Position numbers and translations under genes: made by a program
In this document: one piece after another, positions 26,939 through 35,470 of the stretch
How positions within the stretch are numbered: the stretch's first letter is position 1
Layout: every line of letters starts with the position of its first letter
Assembly: GCA_964523395.1 (NCBI GenBank)
Contig: CAZFXS010000008.1
Span: 1 to 64,000, forward strand
Reading direction: 5' to 3'
DNA from: JANYJZ01 sp964523395
GTDB taxonomy: Bacteria; Bacteroidota; Ignavibacteria; UBA10030; SZUA-254
DNA: 64,000 nucleotides
Notes under the pieces: model-generated
Told to the model about the DNA's origin: nothing
Databases searched by the model: none
Seen by the model: the letters and a program-made list of their open reading frames with translations, nothing else

Positions 26939-29772
26939 TAGAAATCCCACCCGAAGAAAAATTGATGGAAGACTCCGTCCTGAAACCTATTTAGATTGTC
27001 TTCAATACGTTTCCCGATATCATAGCGCAGAACCAGTACGCCGGCAAGATTAAGGCGGACGCCAAATCCTGTACTTCCGCGTGTGGTAAGATATTCATCA
27101 TCCCACGCGCTGCCGACATCAAAGAAGAGCGCGCCGCGGATTCCGACAAATGTGAGCCCGCCGAACGGAAAACGGAACGCCAGCGCGTCCAAAAACGGGA
27201 AGCGGAGTTCGTGGCTCATAAGCCAGAGTTTTTTTCCGCGGATAGACCAGCGGTCATACCCGCGCAAATCCCAGCTCCCGCCCATGAAGAATCGCCGCGC
27301 CTCGTTTCCTTCGTTATAAAAAAGCCAGAGCCGCACCGCGTATGCCGATCGCTGGGCAATCCTGAAGTAATGCCGGTAATCAGCTATGATAGAATAATAG
27401 TTCGCGTTAGAATACTGTATGTCAGATGTATACCCGAGCGTAATGTTAAACCTGCTTCCATCAAGCGGACCGCTGGGACCCCACAGCGAATTATCGTGTG
27501 TGAACGAAATAGAATTGGATAAAAACAGCGCATGGCGGGAACGATCGATATTGATGTCGTTTGCTTCGAAAAAGTTCGATTCGTCGGGATCTTTCTCGGA
27601 ATTGCTGACGCTGGTAACCACCGACAGCCTTCTGAACTTCGAGAGCGGATAACTGAGCGTGAAGTATCCCCCAAAGACACGCTCAAAGAAAAATTCGTCC
27701 GGATCTGTAAGATCATACCTTCTGCCGCTGAAACGGTAAATGCCGTAAGCATAATTCGACCGTTTCTCAAGCGAAATACGTGAGATAGCAAGATTGAAAC
27801 TGGAAATCAGTTCGCTCGAGGTTTGCGCAGTATTATAGAGAAGAAAATAATACTGACTGTTCCCGAGCAAATCGCTGAGCGAAAGAAACGCGCCTCCGTT
27901 CGTTCCGAACACCGGGTCGGTAGAAATCTGGCTTTGTGCGATATCGAGGCTGTATTCTCCCTCATAACGGACCATTTGACCTTCGGAAATTCCTGAAAGC
28001 GATTTTGCTTTCCACGGTGGCGCTGTAGAAGAAAAATCCACATTCCTCACGACCTTTGATGAATCGTACATCGCGTTCACGTTTTCCAGGGCACGAAGCT
28101 GAAAGCTGAAATCTTCAAACGCCACAAATATCAGCGATGTATCTGCCCACGACGGATCAAATGCAGCGGTAGTAAACTCCGTAAGCTTCCGCATCTCTCT
28201 CGAAGCACCGTCAGCATCCAGCTTCATCATCCAGACATTTCTCGCGCCGCCAATATCGGATGTGAACATGAGCGCTTTACCATTCGGTGACCATTGCGGG
28301 GAGTAGTAGCTTTCGTTCCCATACGTCAGATATGTAATATCCCGCGTTGAAAATGAATAGAGGAACAGATTGTACTTTCCATGTTCGCCAAAAGGAGTCC
28401 GGTCTGAACTGAAGACAATCTGTTTACCATCCGGAGACCACGACGGGTCGCGCTCGTCATAAATATCATTCGTAAGCCGGGTCAGCGTCTCGGTTTCCGT
28501 ATCCCATACGTACAAATCGTTGCTTCCCGATTTATCAACGGAACTGACAACGATTTTCTTCCCATCGGGCGACCACGATGGAGAGCCGAGTACGACAAGA
28601 TCTTTGAAGTGATACGTCTTTGCAAGAGCTTTTTTGTTGACGTCATACAAATGAAGCGCATCATTCTCACCGCTTTTGGTAACGAACGCCAGAATACCAT
28701 CCTGTGAAATATCAAGCTTGGACTGGAACAGGTGAAACGCTTCAAACTCATCGCTTTTCTCTCCCTCGATAATGACTTCTGGGTCTTCGCCCGGCCTGTC
28801 GAGCGATGTCCGCATGATGCTCGTGTACGCGCCCTGATTGCTGATGAAGTACACATCTCTCCGGTCACCGTTGCGGTAAAAAATCGGTTTCGAATTAAAC
28901 CCTTTCGCTACAAGTCCTGCAGAACTGCCGCTCGGCTGATCGGCACCGGCCAGCAGGGGATAGTAACGTTTCTTCAGAGCATAGATCCAGTCTTCGTCGA
29001 ACTCCTTGTAGCTTTTTCCGAGCGTCAGCTTGAAGACATCCTCAAAATTATTCGACTTCCAGAAATTTTCCATAAAGAGGAGAATTTTTTCTTTCCCATA
29101 CCGCTCTCCTACAAAATCTAAAAGGTTTTGCCCTTCTTTGTACATAAGGAAGCTTCCGTAAATCCTGTCCATGTCGCTGAGCGGGACAATATAATTGCTT
29201 ACGACCGCATCGCGGAGAACCATTTCGGCCTGGATGTCCCAGTCGGTTGACCAGTATTCCGCCAGGCCTTCGACAAACCAGAGCGGCGGAAGATGATCGG
29301 GCGTGATGCGGTGATCAATGAGCACGCGGTTGATTTTGCTGTGCATGAAGACGTGCACCAGTTCATGCCTGATGACATGGCGGAAATCCCACATCGATCC
29401 GTTGTACGGAATGACGACGCGTCCTTTGAGAAACTCAAAGAACCCGCCGACACCTTCGGGGATAAAGCCGGGCGTGACATTTGTTTGCTGGAAGTGGAGA
29501 TGCGTGGAATAAAAAATCAGCGGGATGCGGTTAGCAACGTTATGATTGAACTGCTGTTCGAGGAGTTTGTAGCTTTCCTCGGCGAAAAACGCCCCGCGCT
29601 CGGCAAGGTCTTTCATCTCGCGGTAGTAGTAGATATCGAAGTGTTCGGTTTTGAGGATCTGCCAGTCGAACTCGGTGTATTGCACCTTGTTGCGCCCGAA
29701 ATAAAAGAACTGCGCGGACGCCGTTGAGGCAAGCAGGAAACTCAGGAGGCAATATCGGAGAAAAGAGTACAA
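26938..29772 (-). CDS. Zinc-peptidase / TolB-like propeller / surface-antigen barrel fusion
   Basis: A 944-residue outer-membrane protein. It has a signal peptide (1-20, ending STASAQ); a gluzincin peptidase-MA-like domain (about 30-280) with HELVH at 136-140 and downstream VEGLAEYW supplying the third metal ligand; a TolB/PD40 propeller (about 290-590) with repeats such as SPSWSPDGKKIVVSS, DPSWSPDGKQIVFSS and SPQWSPNGKALMFTS; and a C-terminal beta-barrel (about 620-944) of the bacterial surface antigen (D15) type ending HQFFFGWDF. The start is a TTG at 29770-29772: no ATG precedes the signal peptide in frame and no Shine-Dalgarno is seen. It is first in an operon with the BamB-like and PEGA genes. 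The domain set suggests coupled proteolysis and barrel assembly or export, but substrate and role are unknown. Confidence 0.85.
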   Translation of the reverse strand: MYSFLRYCLLSFLLASTASAQFFYFGRNKVQYTEFDWQILKTEHFDIYYYREMKDLAERGAFFAEESYKLLEQQFNHNVANRIPLIFYSTHLHFQQTNVTPGFIPEGVGGFFEFLKGRVVIPYNGSMWDFRHVIRHELVHVFMHSKINRVLIDHRITPDHLPPLWFVEGLAEYWSTDWDIQAEMVLRDAVVSNYIVPLSDMDRIYGSFLMYKEGQNLLDFVGERYGKEKILLFMENFWKSNNFEDVFKLTLGKSYKEFDEDWIYALKKRYYPLLAGADQPSGSSAGLVAKGFNSKPIFYRNGDRRDVYFISNQGAYTSIMRTSLDRPGEDPEVIIEGEKSDEFEAFHLFQSKLDISQDGILAFVTKSGENDALHLYDVNKKALAKTYHFKDLVVLGSPSWSPDGKKIVVSSVDKSGSNDLYVWDTETETLTRLTNDIYDERDPSWSPDGKQIVFSSDRTPFGEHGKYNLFLYSFSTRDITYLTYGNESYYSPQWSPNGKALMFTSDIGGARNVWMMKLDADGASREMRKLTEFTTAAFDPSWADTSLIFVAFEDFSFQLRALENVNAMYDSSKVVRNVDFSSTAPPWKAKSLSGISEGQMVRYEGEYSLDIAQSQISTDPVFGTNGGAFLSLSDLLGNSQYYFLLYNTAQTSSELISSFNLAISRISLEKRSNYAYGIYRFSGRRYDLTDPDEFFFERVFGGYFTLSYPLSKFRRLSVVTSVSNSEKDPDESNFFEANDINIDRSRHALFLSNSISFTHDNSLWGPSGPLDGSRFNITLGYTSDIQYSNANYYSIIADYRHYFRIAQRSAYAVRLWLFYNEGNEARRFFMGGSWDLRGYDRWSIRGKKLWLMSHELRFPFLDALAFRFPFGGLTFVGIRGALFFDVGSAWDDEYLTTRGSTGFGVRLNLAGVLVLRYDIGKRIEDNLNRFQDGVFHQFFFGWDF

Positions 29773-30002
29773 CGCAATACGTTGCGGTTTTCTGGCTCTT
29801 TTATTCCACCCCTTTCCCCTCCCTTACTAAGGGAGGGGAATTAAAGGGGAGGGATTTCTTAAGTTGATAAATTATCAGTCTTTCTACGCAGCCCAACGGA
29901 GGAACCGGAGAATCAGTTCATTCTATAAATAGTGTAAGAAAATTTCGGGCAAGGGGCAACTGAGATTACATTCAGATTATTACTTCTCATACCTCGGCGT
30001 CG
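29773..30002. other. Gene-free spacer with palindromic repeat
   Basis: About 230 bases without a gene upstream of the peptidase-barrel gene. It carries the C/G-tract palindrome listed at 29806-29853 and otherwise shows nothing recognisable. Confidence 0.5.
29806..29853. repeat. Nested C-tract/G-tract palindromic repeat, copy A
   Basis: An inner dyad CCCCTCCCTTA (29816-29826) pairs perfectly with TAAGGGAGGGG (29828-29838). An outer dyad CCACCCCTTT pairs with AAAGGGGAGG further out with one mismatch. A related element occurs at 46117-46156, so this is probably a dispersed REP-like family. Confidence 0.65.
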
Positions 30003-30482
30003 CTAAACAACGTTACTTTCAACTTCATATTTCACATTGTCCGGCAAATAATGTTTTATTTCACTTAATAAATCTTTGAGAATTGAACTTTTATTGGTTC
30101 TCTTGAATAAAATACCTTCCTCAGTTCGGAGCGAAAACGACAATGCATATTCAACACTATTACCAGTACCCGGAATACGTTCCAATAATACCACATCAAT
30201 ATCTTGTATTTTTATGATTTTTTTATGAATTGGAATTCCGTACACTTTTATTTCTCGGATTACTTCCCCGGCTGTCTTCATAATAGTCCAAACGGTACGA
30301 TAGCCACAAGCAAAAAGAATAACAGTAAATCCCGCTAGCATTATGATCGTATTTTGAAAGGTGAGCAAATAAGCCATGACGATCCAAAAAAGACTAAAAC
30401 CAGAGTTTGTTTGAACAACGAATAATCCGCTATTCTTCTCTTGTACCCTATAGTTTGTTAATCCAAAAGGGACGATTGGCAT
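30003..30482 (-). CDS. Hypothetical small membrane protein
   Basis: A 159-residue protein that I do not recognise. Two hydrophobic helices lie near residues 28-45 and 46-66 (FWIVMAYLLTF and IIMLAGFTVILFACGY), followed by a basic then mixed cytoplasmic or periplasmic domain ending in a helix with SILKDLLSEIKHYL. The layout (short N-terminus, two helices, PH-like C-terminal part) resembles small bacterial PH-domain membrane proteins, but similarity is not proven. It is A/T-rich and flanked on both sides by dispersed repeats, which suggests an accessory segment. Confidence 0.6.
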   Translation of the reverse strand: MPIVPFGLTNYRVQEKNSGLFVVQTNSGFSLFWIVMAYLLTFQNTIIMLAGFTVILFACGYRTVWTIMKTAGEVIREIKVYGIPIHKKIIKIQDIDVVLLERIPGTGNSVEYALSFSLRTEEGILFKRTNKSSILKDLLSEIKHYLPDNVKYEVESNVV

Positions 30483-30522
30483 GGGTTCATTCCTCTCCCA
30501 AATTTAAACATGCATTTATATT

Positions 30523-30553
30523 AAAACGAGGACTGGTAGTCGTCTACTACCTC
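30523..30553. repeat. 30-base hairpin repeat, copy 1
   Basis: Begins AAAACGAGGACTGGTAG and ends GTCTACTACCTC. A small dyad GACT-GGT-AGTC is at its centre. It lies 41 bases upstream of the start of the small membrane protein gene. Confidence 0.65.
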
Positions 30554-30893
30554 GCGAAAGTGAGATCGCAATCGCTTGCCAGCTGCTGCCTCAAGTCTGA
30601 CTACAGCGAAACTATCAATCACCGCTTTGCGATTTCATCGAATCATTATAAACCAATGTTAAGAAAATGTATAGCAGATGAAATCGCACTTAAAGTGAGC
30701 CTGCATTAATAGAGCCAATAATTGCGATTGCGAAGATTCTCTTTTTGCCATTTTGCCGAAGGCATCGCTTCACGACTCTTCTAAAGAGAAATGGCACAGA
30801 GCAAATATACTTCTATACTTACTTATCTTTTTTCGAAATCCCACTTGACTAATCACTTTCACCGGCATCGATTCAATTCGTTGTTGCTTAACA

Positions 30894-30923
30894 CACAACG
30901 ACGACTGGTAGCCGTCAACTACT
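30894..30923. repeat. 30-base hairpin repeat, copy 2
   Basis: ACAACGACGACTGGTAGC followed by CGTCAACTACTC. It is the same unit as copies 1 and 3, with a few substitutions in the central dyad. Confidence 0.65.
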
Positions 30924-30935
30924 CTCCGATTATCC

Positions 30936-30966
30936 TAAAACGACGACCGGTGGTCGTTTACTACTT
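30936..30966. repeat. 30-base hairpin repeat, copy 3, overlapping a stop codon
   Basis: AAAACGACGACCGGTGG followed by TCGTTTACTACTTC. The central dyad is ACGACC-GGT-GGTCGT. Its right end supplies the last sense codon and the TAG stop codon of the isomerase gene (30961-32013, minus). Confidence 0.7.
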
Positions 30967-32013
30967 CACTTTTCCTAACTCCCTTTTAAGATAATCAATC
31001 ACCTTCACCGGCGTCGGGTCGACGCCGTTCATGATGGCAAGATAAAAGCTCACCCAGTCGCCGAGATAGATGAGCGAGAATATGCGCGCGAGAAGCGAGG
31101 AGCCTTCGCTCTGCACCTCAATCACTTTGGATGCGTATTCGCCAACGATGCTTTTGGTGATTTCCATCCGGAGCTTCACGCGGGCGTGGTCTTCTTTGTC
31201 GCGCAGGAACACGACCGCCATATCCTCCATATGGCGCTTCAGCACTTTCCAACCGACAAGCTCATTATGATTCATCTCGGGAAGCACATGCCCGAACGCC
31301 AACATCTTGCCGTTCTCCGCAATCTGTCCGCGCCAGCGTGTGTTCACCACATCGAACCGGTCAGCGGAAGAATAAATAACGGGAAGCTTGTTGTACAATT
31401 GCTTTGCCAATTCCAGGGCAAGATTATTTTTGCCGGAAAGTTTCGCGTACATGGCGGATTTCTTTTTGAGGAGGCGGATTGTCTCGCGGATATCTTTATC
31501 CTTCGATTTAATCAGCCCCATCGACGCGAACATCACCAGCGACGGGAAGAATGAATACCCAAGCGCCGTTCTCGGAGGATACCCCGGAGGAATCGTGACT
31601 AACGGCTGGCGGTATTTCTTTGCCATCGTTGATGTTTCTCCGCCGGAACTGATGCAGAGCACTTTCGCTTTCCGTTTGACGGCATCGAGATGCGCGGCGA
31701 TGGTCTCCTCGGTGTTGCCGGAATAACTCGATATAACGACAAGCGTCCGCGAGTCGACAAACTCAGGCAAATAATAATGGCGATTGACGATGAACGGGAC
31801 ATTTAGGTCTTCCGCAAGATACGAACGGAGAAGATCACCGCCGATTGCCGAACCGCCGAGACCGTTGACGACAACGGCGTCGATGGAATGCTTTGTATAA
31901 GGAACGCGCGCGGTTTTACCGATACGGACGGCGTGTTCGATCTGCTCCGGAAACCCCGTGAGGAGGTTTCGCATGTTGGAAACGTCGTACAGTTTAATTG
32001 AGGATTCTTTCAT
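30961..32013 (-). CDS. Bifunctional phosphoglucose/phosphomannose isomerase (SIS domain)
   Basis: A 350-residue two-SIS-domain sugar isomerase interconverting glucose-6-P or mannose-6-P with fructose-6-P. VNGLGGSAIGGDLLRSYL and VVISSYSGNTEETIAA are the phosphosugar-binding loops, and EMNHNELVGW carries the catalytic Glu/His region of the archaeal-type enzyme family. It follows ptsI by 179 bases, with a long inverted repeat in between. Its stop codon lies inside a dispersed repeat, so the last residues may have been altered by repeat insertion. Confidence 0.92.
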   Translation of the reverse strand: MKESSIKLYDVSNMRNLLTGFPEQIEHAVRIGKTARVPYTKHSIDAVVVNGLGGSAIGGDLLRSYLAEDLNVPFIVNRHYYLPEFVDSRTLVVISSYSGNTEETIAAHLDAVKRKAKVLCISSGGETSTMAKKYRQPLVTIPPGYPPRTALGYSFFPSLVMFASMGLIKSKDKDIRETIRLLKKKSAMYAKLSGKNNLALELAKQLYNKLPVIYSSADRFDVVNTRWRGQIAENGKMLAFGHVLPEMNHNELVGWKVLKRHMEDMAVVFLRDKEDHARVKLRMEITKSIVGEYASKVIEVQSEGSSLLARIFSLIYLGDWVSFYLAIMNGVDPTPVKVIDYLKRELGKVK

Positions 32014-32065
32014 CGTCTGAGATAAAATAATGAGAGTTTATCGGGAATTCTAAAATCTTCTATTT

Positions 32066-32157
32066 TTTTACCACAAAGACTCGAAGACACAAAGTTTCAC
32101 TAAGAAAATAACTCTTTGTGTTTATATTTTAGTGCGTTTGTGACTTCGTGGTAAAAA
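32066..32157. repeat. ACCACAAAG-type inverted repeat
   Basis: The left arm contains TTTTTACCACAAAGACTCG followed by AAGACACAAAG; the right arm, read in inverse, contains TTTTTACCACGAAGTCACAAACGCAC. The arms are imperfect and contain internal CACAAAG/CACGAAG repeats, with a short A/T-rich centre. It lies in the gap between ptsI and the isomerase gene. I recall ACCACAAAGACACAAAG-type palindromes from many environmental genomes. Confidence 0.65.
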
Positions 32158-32192
32158 TAATTTCACATAACAATGGTTCTGATGAACCGCTT

Positions 32193-33974
32193 CTACATAA
32201 TCATATCGCTGTCCAGCGGAATGTCGGGGCACTCCTTCATAATCACGCCGCGCATGTATTCCCTGATTTCTTCACCGGATGAGAGGCTGAGCGCTTTTCT
32301 CGCCACCGTCTGCATGTCGCTATAACAAAGCGTGCGGATAATTTTCTTGATTTCGGGAAGGACTGCCGGCACAACGCTTAGTTCATTCATCCCAAGTCCG
32401 ACCAGCAGAGGCGCTGCCAGCGGATTGCCGCCCATCTCGCCGCAGATTCCCACCCACACTCCCTGCTTGTGCCCCGCGTTAATGACATGCTTGATTGTCG
32501 TCAGCACAGCCGGATCAAATTCATCATACAGCCGCGATACCAGGCTATTGCCGCGGTCAACTGCAAGCAGATACTGAATAAGGTCATTCGAACCAATACT
32601 GAGAAAATTTACTTCCTCCGCGAGTTGCGACGCATTCAGCGCCGCGGCCGGGACTTCAATCATCACGCCGATCTGCAGCCGGTTATCGAATTTTATTTTC
32701 TTCGCCTTGAGTTCATCTTTCGCCTGCTGGAGATATTTTTTCGCCAGCTTCAGCTCTTTCAATGACGTCACCATCGGGAACATGATGGCAAGATTTTTCC
32801 TTGTGCTTGCCCTCAGCATGGCGCGCAATTGATTAAGGAATAAATCAGGACGGTCAAGCGAAATGCGCACACCGCGCCAGCCGAGGAACGGGTTTGCTTC
32901 TTCCGCCATTTCCGATGCAAGCTTGTCACCGCCAATATCAAACGTTCTCATAATGACACGGTGCGGATAGAGCCTTTCCGCCACGCGTTTATATTCTTCA
33001 TACTGTTCATCTTCCGAAGGAAGGTCATCCCTTCCGATCAGCAGCGCTTCAGTGCGATAGAGCCCGACACCCTGCGATCCCTGCACAACAACATACTCAA
33101 GTTCTTCCGGCAGTTCGATGTTTGCCGAGAGTTCGACATGATGTCCGTCGCGGGTTTGCGCGGGAAGGTCTTTAAGAAGTGCAAGGCCTTCTTCAAATAC
33201 TGCAAACCGTTGTTGTTTCTTTTCATACTCTTTACAGCGTTCCGGAGTCGGATGAATCACCAGTGTCCCGCTGTACCCATCAATAATCATAATACTGCCG
33301 TTTTCAACTGCGCGGGAAACATCGCCCAAACCGACAACAGCGGGAATCTTCAGCGAACGGGAAAAAAGCGCCGCGTGCGATGTGACTCCGCCGAGATCTG
33401 TAGCATAACCAAGCACATGATTACGGCTGAGTATCATCGTGTCGGCAGGAGTCAATGTATGCGCGATGACAATCATGGAACCGTCGAACTTGGAGGTGAG
33501 TTTTTCCTGTTGCAGGTTGCGGATGATGCGGTTTTTCAGGTCATCCATGTCGTGTGCGCGTTCGTGCATGTACTCGTCGTGCGCGGCAAGCATGAGTTTA
33601 GCGTACTTTCCGATTTCTTCGCTGACGATATACTCGGCGTTCTTTTTTTCCTTTTGTATCCGCTTACTGATAGAGCTCACCAACACCGGATCTTCCAGCA
33701 CCATAATCTGCGCTTCGAGGATGCGCGCTTTCGCGTCGCCCACCTTCTGCTGGGCAAAGACAAGAATTTTATTGAGCTCTTTCGCCGACTTCAGCCGCGC
33801 CCGTTCAAAGCGCTCAATTTCAACAGATACGTCACCATCGTTCGCAAGCTCACGCACTTCAACGGTCGGTATTTCTTTGGTAAACACAAACGACGTACCA
33901 ATGGCAATTCCCGGGGAGGCGGCAACGCCTTTCAGGATAATTTCCTTCTTTTCTATAGTAGCAGCAGTTGGCAT
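32193..33974 (-). CDS. ptsI: PTS Enzyme I
   Basis: A 593-residue phosphoenolpyruvate-protein phosphotransferase. GGVTSHAALFSRSLKIPAVVG carries the phosphorylated His200, and the PEP-binding barrel has GGDKLASEMAEEANPFLGWRG, a SIGSNDLIQYLLAVDR motif and the late CGEMGGNPLA. It lies 3 bases after HPr. No Enzyme II permease gene is in the window, so this pair may act in regulation (for example in nitrogen or carbon signalling) or serve distant permeases. A 444-codon plus-strand frame over this gene is a shadow. Confidence 0.97.
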   Translation of the reverse strand: MPTAATIEKKEIILKGVAASPGIAIGTSFVFTKEIPTVEVRELANDGDVSVEIERFERARLKSAKELNKILVFAQQKVGDAKARILEAQIMVLEDPVLVSSISKRIQKEKKNAEYIVSEEIGKYAKLMLAAHDEYMHERAHDMDDLKNRIIRNLQQEKLTSKFDGSMIVIAHTLTPADTMILSRNHVLGYATDLGGVTSHAALFSRSLKIPAVVGLGDVSRAVENGSIMIIDGYSGTLVIHPTPERCKEYEKKQQRFAVFEEGLALLKDLPAQTRDGHHVELSANIELPEELEYVVVQGSQGVGLYRTEALLIGRDDLPSEDEQYEEYKRVAERLYPHRVIMRTFDIGGDKLASEMAEEANPFLGWRGVRISLDRPDLFLNQLRAMLRASTRKNLAIMFPMVTSLKELKLAKKYLQQAKDELKAKKIKFDNRLQIGVMIEVPAAALNASQLAEEVNFLSIGSNDLIQYLLAVDRGNSLVSRLYDEFDPAVLTTIKHVINAGHKQGVWVGICGEMGGNPLAAPLLVGLGMNELSVVPAVLPEIKKIIRTLCYSDMQTVARKALSLSSGEEIREYMRGVIMKECPDIPLDSDMIM

Positions 33975-33977
33975 CGG

Positions 33978-34241
33978 TTATTCGTCAAAACTCCTGTCAA
34001 ACAATTGAATCATCGCGGCGGCGGCTTCCTGTTCATCTTCTCCTTCGAAACGCAGCACCATCGTAGAACCCTGTTCCGCGGCCAGTGTCATAACACCGAT
34101 GATACTTTTACCGTTGATTTCCATGCCGTCTTTAATAATAGTAAACTCAGACTTAAACCGCGCAGCAGTTTTAACAATAACGGCCGCGGGACGCGTGTGA
34201 ATGCCGTTGCGGTTTTTTACGGTAACTTCCTGTTCGATCAT
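33978..34241 (-). CDS. ptsH: HPr phosphocarrier protein
   Basis: An 87-residue phosphocarrier. His15 lies in NGIHTRPAA, and a serine falls exactly at position 46 within INGKSIIGVMTLA, the site that HPr kinase phosphorylates in organisms that have it. The HPr kinase gene (hprK) is not in the window. It follows the polyprenyl synthase by 7 bases and precedes ptsI by 3, so the three genes form one transcript. Confidence 0.96.
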   Translation of the reverse strand: MIEQEVTVKNRNGIHTRPAAVIVKTAARFKSEFTIIKDGMEINGKSIIGVMTLAAEQGSTMVLRFEGEDEQEAAAAMIQLFDRSFDE

Positions 34242-34248
34242 TCGCCCT

Positions 34249-35337
34249 TCAATTCGTTCGTACTTTTAATTGATCGGCGAGGTGAACAAGCATAGCTTTC
34301 GCGTGGGAATTCCTGAGCGGAGCAAGAGCGCGTTGCGCGCGCATTGTTCTTTTTGAAATTTCCCGCTGAGCCCCCGCAATCACTCCTTCACGTTTATAAA
34401 TCTCTTTTACGTTCCTGATCCGTTCACGCCGCGTTCCGTTAGACGGAACCGGTGAAAGCAACAGAGCACGGTCTTTTGCGGAGCTTCGTTCCAGCGCGGT
34501 AAGATAAAGGAATGTTTTTTTCCCTTCGACAATATCACCGCCAATAGTTTTACCGAATGTTTCCTGCGTTCCCACAACATCCAGCAGGTCGTCCTGAATC
34601 TGAAACGCCATGCCGAGATGTTCACCATATTGACGCAACGATTTTTGTAATTTCGGCGATGCTCCACCGATAACAGATCCAATCTCCACCGCCGCGGAAA
34701 TCACCCGTGCTGTTTTTTTCTTAATCATGAGAAGATATTCATTCAGCGAAACATGTTTTCTCGATTCAAATTCTTTATCAAGTCCCTGCCCTTCACAGAC
34801 TTGCACAAACGCATCATTAAAAATATCAATGATTTCCCGAAGCCTGGAAGTGTTGGTATTAAGAAGTGATTTGTACGCGTACGCAATCATTTCATCACCG
34901 GCAAGAATAGCGACATTCGTATCCCATTTTTTGTGGACGGTCGGCCTGCCGCGACGGACATCCGCACGATCCATGACATCATCATGCACCAGTGTAAAGT
35001 TATGAAGCATTTCAATCGCAGCCGCGGCAGGAAGCGCATCCGTTGCTTTTCCGCCGACTGCCTCGCATCCGAGAAGCACAAGCGAGGCACGCAGGCGTTT
35101 ACCGCCGGCACCAAGCACATAGCGGATTGGCTCATAGACCGATGCTGGTTGAGAAACAGTAAAAAGCGATGAAAGAGTCTTTTCGATGCTCTTTCTATGT
35201 GAAATATTTTTAGGTTGAACCAGCCTACTGGCCAAAGAGAATGTACTTCTAATGTGGTTTGAAGAACTGCACTCGGAACTTCCTGCATCATAATAGGAAA
35301 AGATGTCTTCATAATCAAGAAAATGCGTGAAATTCAA
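34249..35337 (-). CDS. Polyprenyl diphosphate synthase
   Basis: A 362-residue trans-prenyltransferase extending isoprenoid diphosphates. Both aspartate-rich motifs are present: LVHDDVMDRADVRRGRPT (DDxxD) and FQIQDDLLDVVG. GAGGKRLRASL is the IPP-binding segment. The product length (farnesyl, geranylgeranyl or longer) cannot be fixed by eye. The frame opens with a TTG at 35337 and has ~50 extra residues compared with typical enzymes; a later TTG (before ASRLVQPKN) is a plausible alternative, so the start is uncertain. It is first in a unit with HPr and Enzyme I, an unusual pairing of isoprenoid and PTS genes. Confidence 0.93.
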   Translation of the reverse strand: MNFTHFLDYEDIFSYYDAGSSECSSSNHIRSTFSLASRLVQPKNISHRKSIEKTLSSLFTVSQPASVYEPIRYVLGAGGKRLRASLVLLGCEAVGGKATDALPAAAAIEMLHNFTLVHDDVMDRADVRRGRPTVHKKWDTNVAILAGDEMIAYAYKSLLNTNTSRLREIIDIFNDAFVQVCEGQGLDKEFESRKHVSLNEYLLMIKKKTARVISAAVEIGSVIGGASPKLQKSLRQYGEHLGMAFQIQDDLLDVVGTQETFGKTIGGDIVEGKKTFLYLTALERSSAKDRALLLSPVPSNGTRRERIRNVKEIYKREGVIAGAQREISKRTMRAQRALAPLRNSHAKAMLVHLADQLKVRTN

Positions 35338-35370
35338 TGAAATTTATAGAATTACACACGGATCATGTTG

Positions 35371-35399
35371 TTGACATTGGAAATAAAAAGTGTAACTTT
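35371..35399 (+). promoter_or_regulatory. Candidate promoter of the T9SS-cargo gene
   Basis: TTGACA at 35371-35376, a 17-base spacer and AACTTT at 35394-35399 (or TAACTT one base earlier). The -35 box is perfect and the -10 box weak. A leader of about 65 bases would precede the ATG at 35471. Confidence 0.45.
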
Positions 35400-35470
35400 C
35401 CATAGGCGATATCATCGCGGGATGGAACCGCAATACCTGCTGAGAGACAATATTCATGAAAGGGAACGCC

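Larger units (their letters stand above)
30483..30960. other. Repeat-bearing gene-free region
   Basis: About 480 bases with no supported gene. It carries three copies of a ~30-base repeat (listed separately) and otherwise A/T-rich sequence. The small plus-strand frames here owe part of their length to the repeats, which translate as RR-x-VVVYY-like strings. Confidence 0.6.

Noticed and set aside
30523..30966. Possible small CRISPR-like array
   Set aside because: Only three units with very unequal spacing (about 340 and 12 bases) and no cas genes.
30407..30994. Small plus-strand frames with RRxVVVYY-like strings
   Set aside because: The recurring peptide strings are just the translated DNA repeats; the frames have no start signals or homology.
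33439..34008. A 189-codon plus-strand frame
   Set aside because: Antisense to ptsI with serine-rich shadow composition.
32961..34295. A 444-codon plus-strand frame
   Set aside because: It lies entirely opposite ptsI and HPr, whose catalytic motifs are intact. Its sequence is compositionally shadow-like and shows no domain.
35400..35470. TPP-riboswitch-like CTGAGA in the leader of the T9SS-cargo gene
   Set aside because: The other conserved TPP elements are missing and the downstream gene has no thiamine link.
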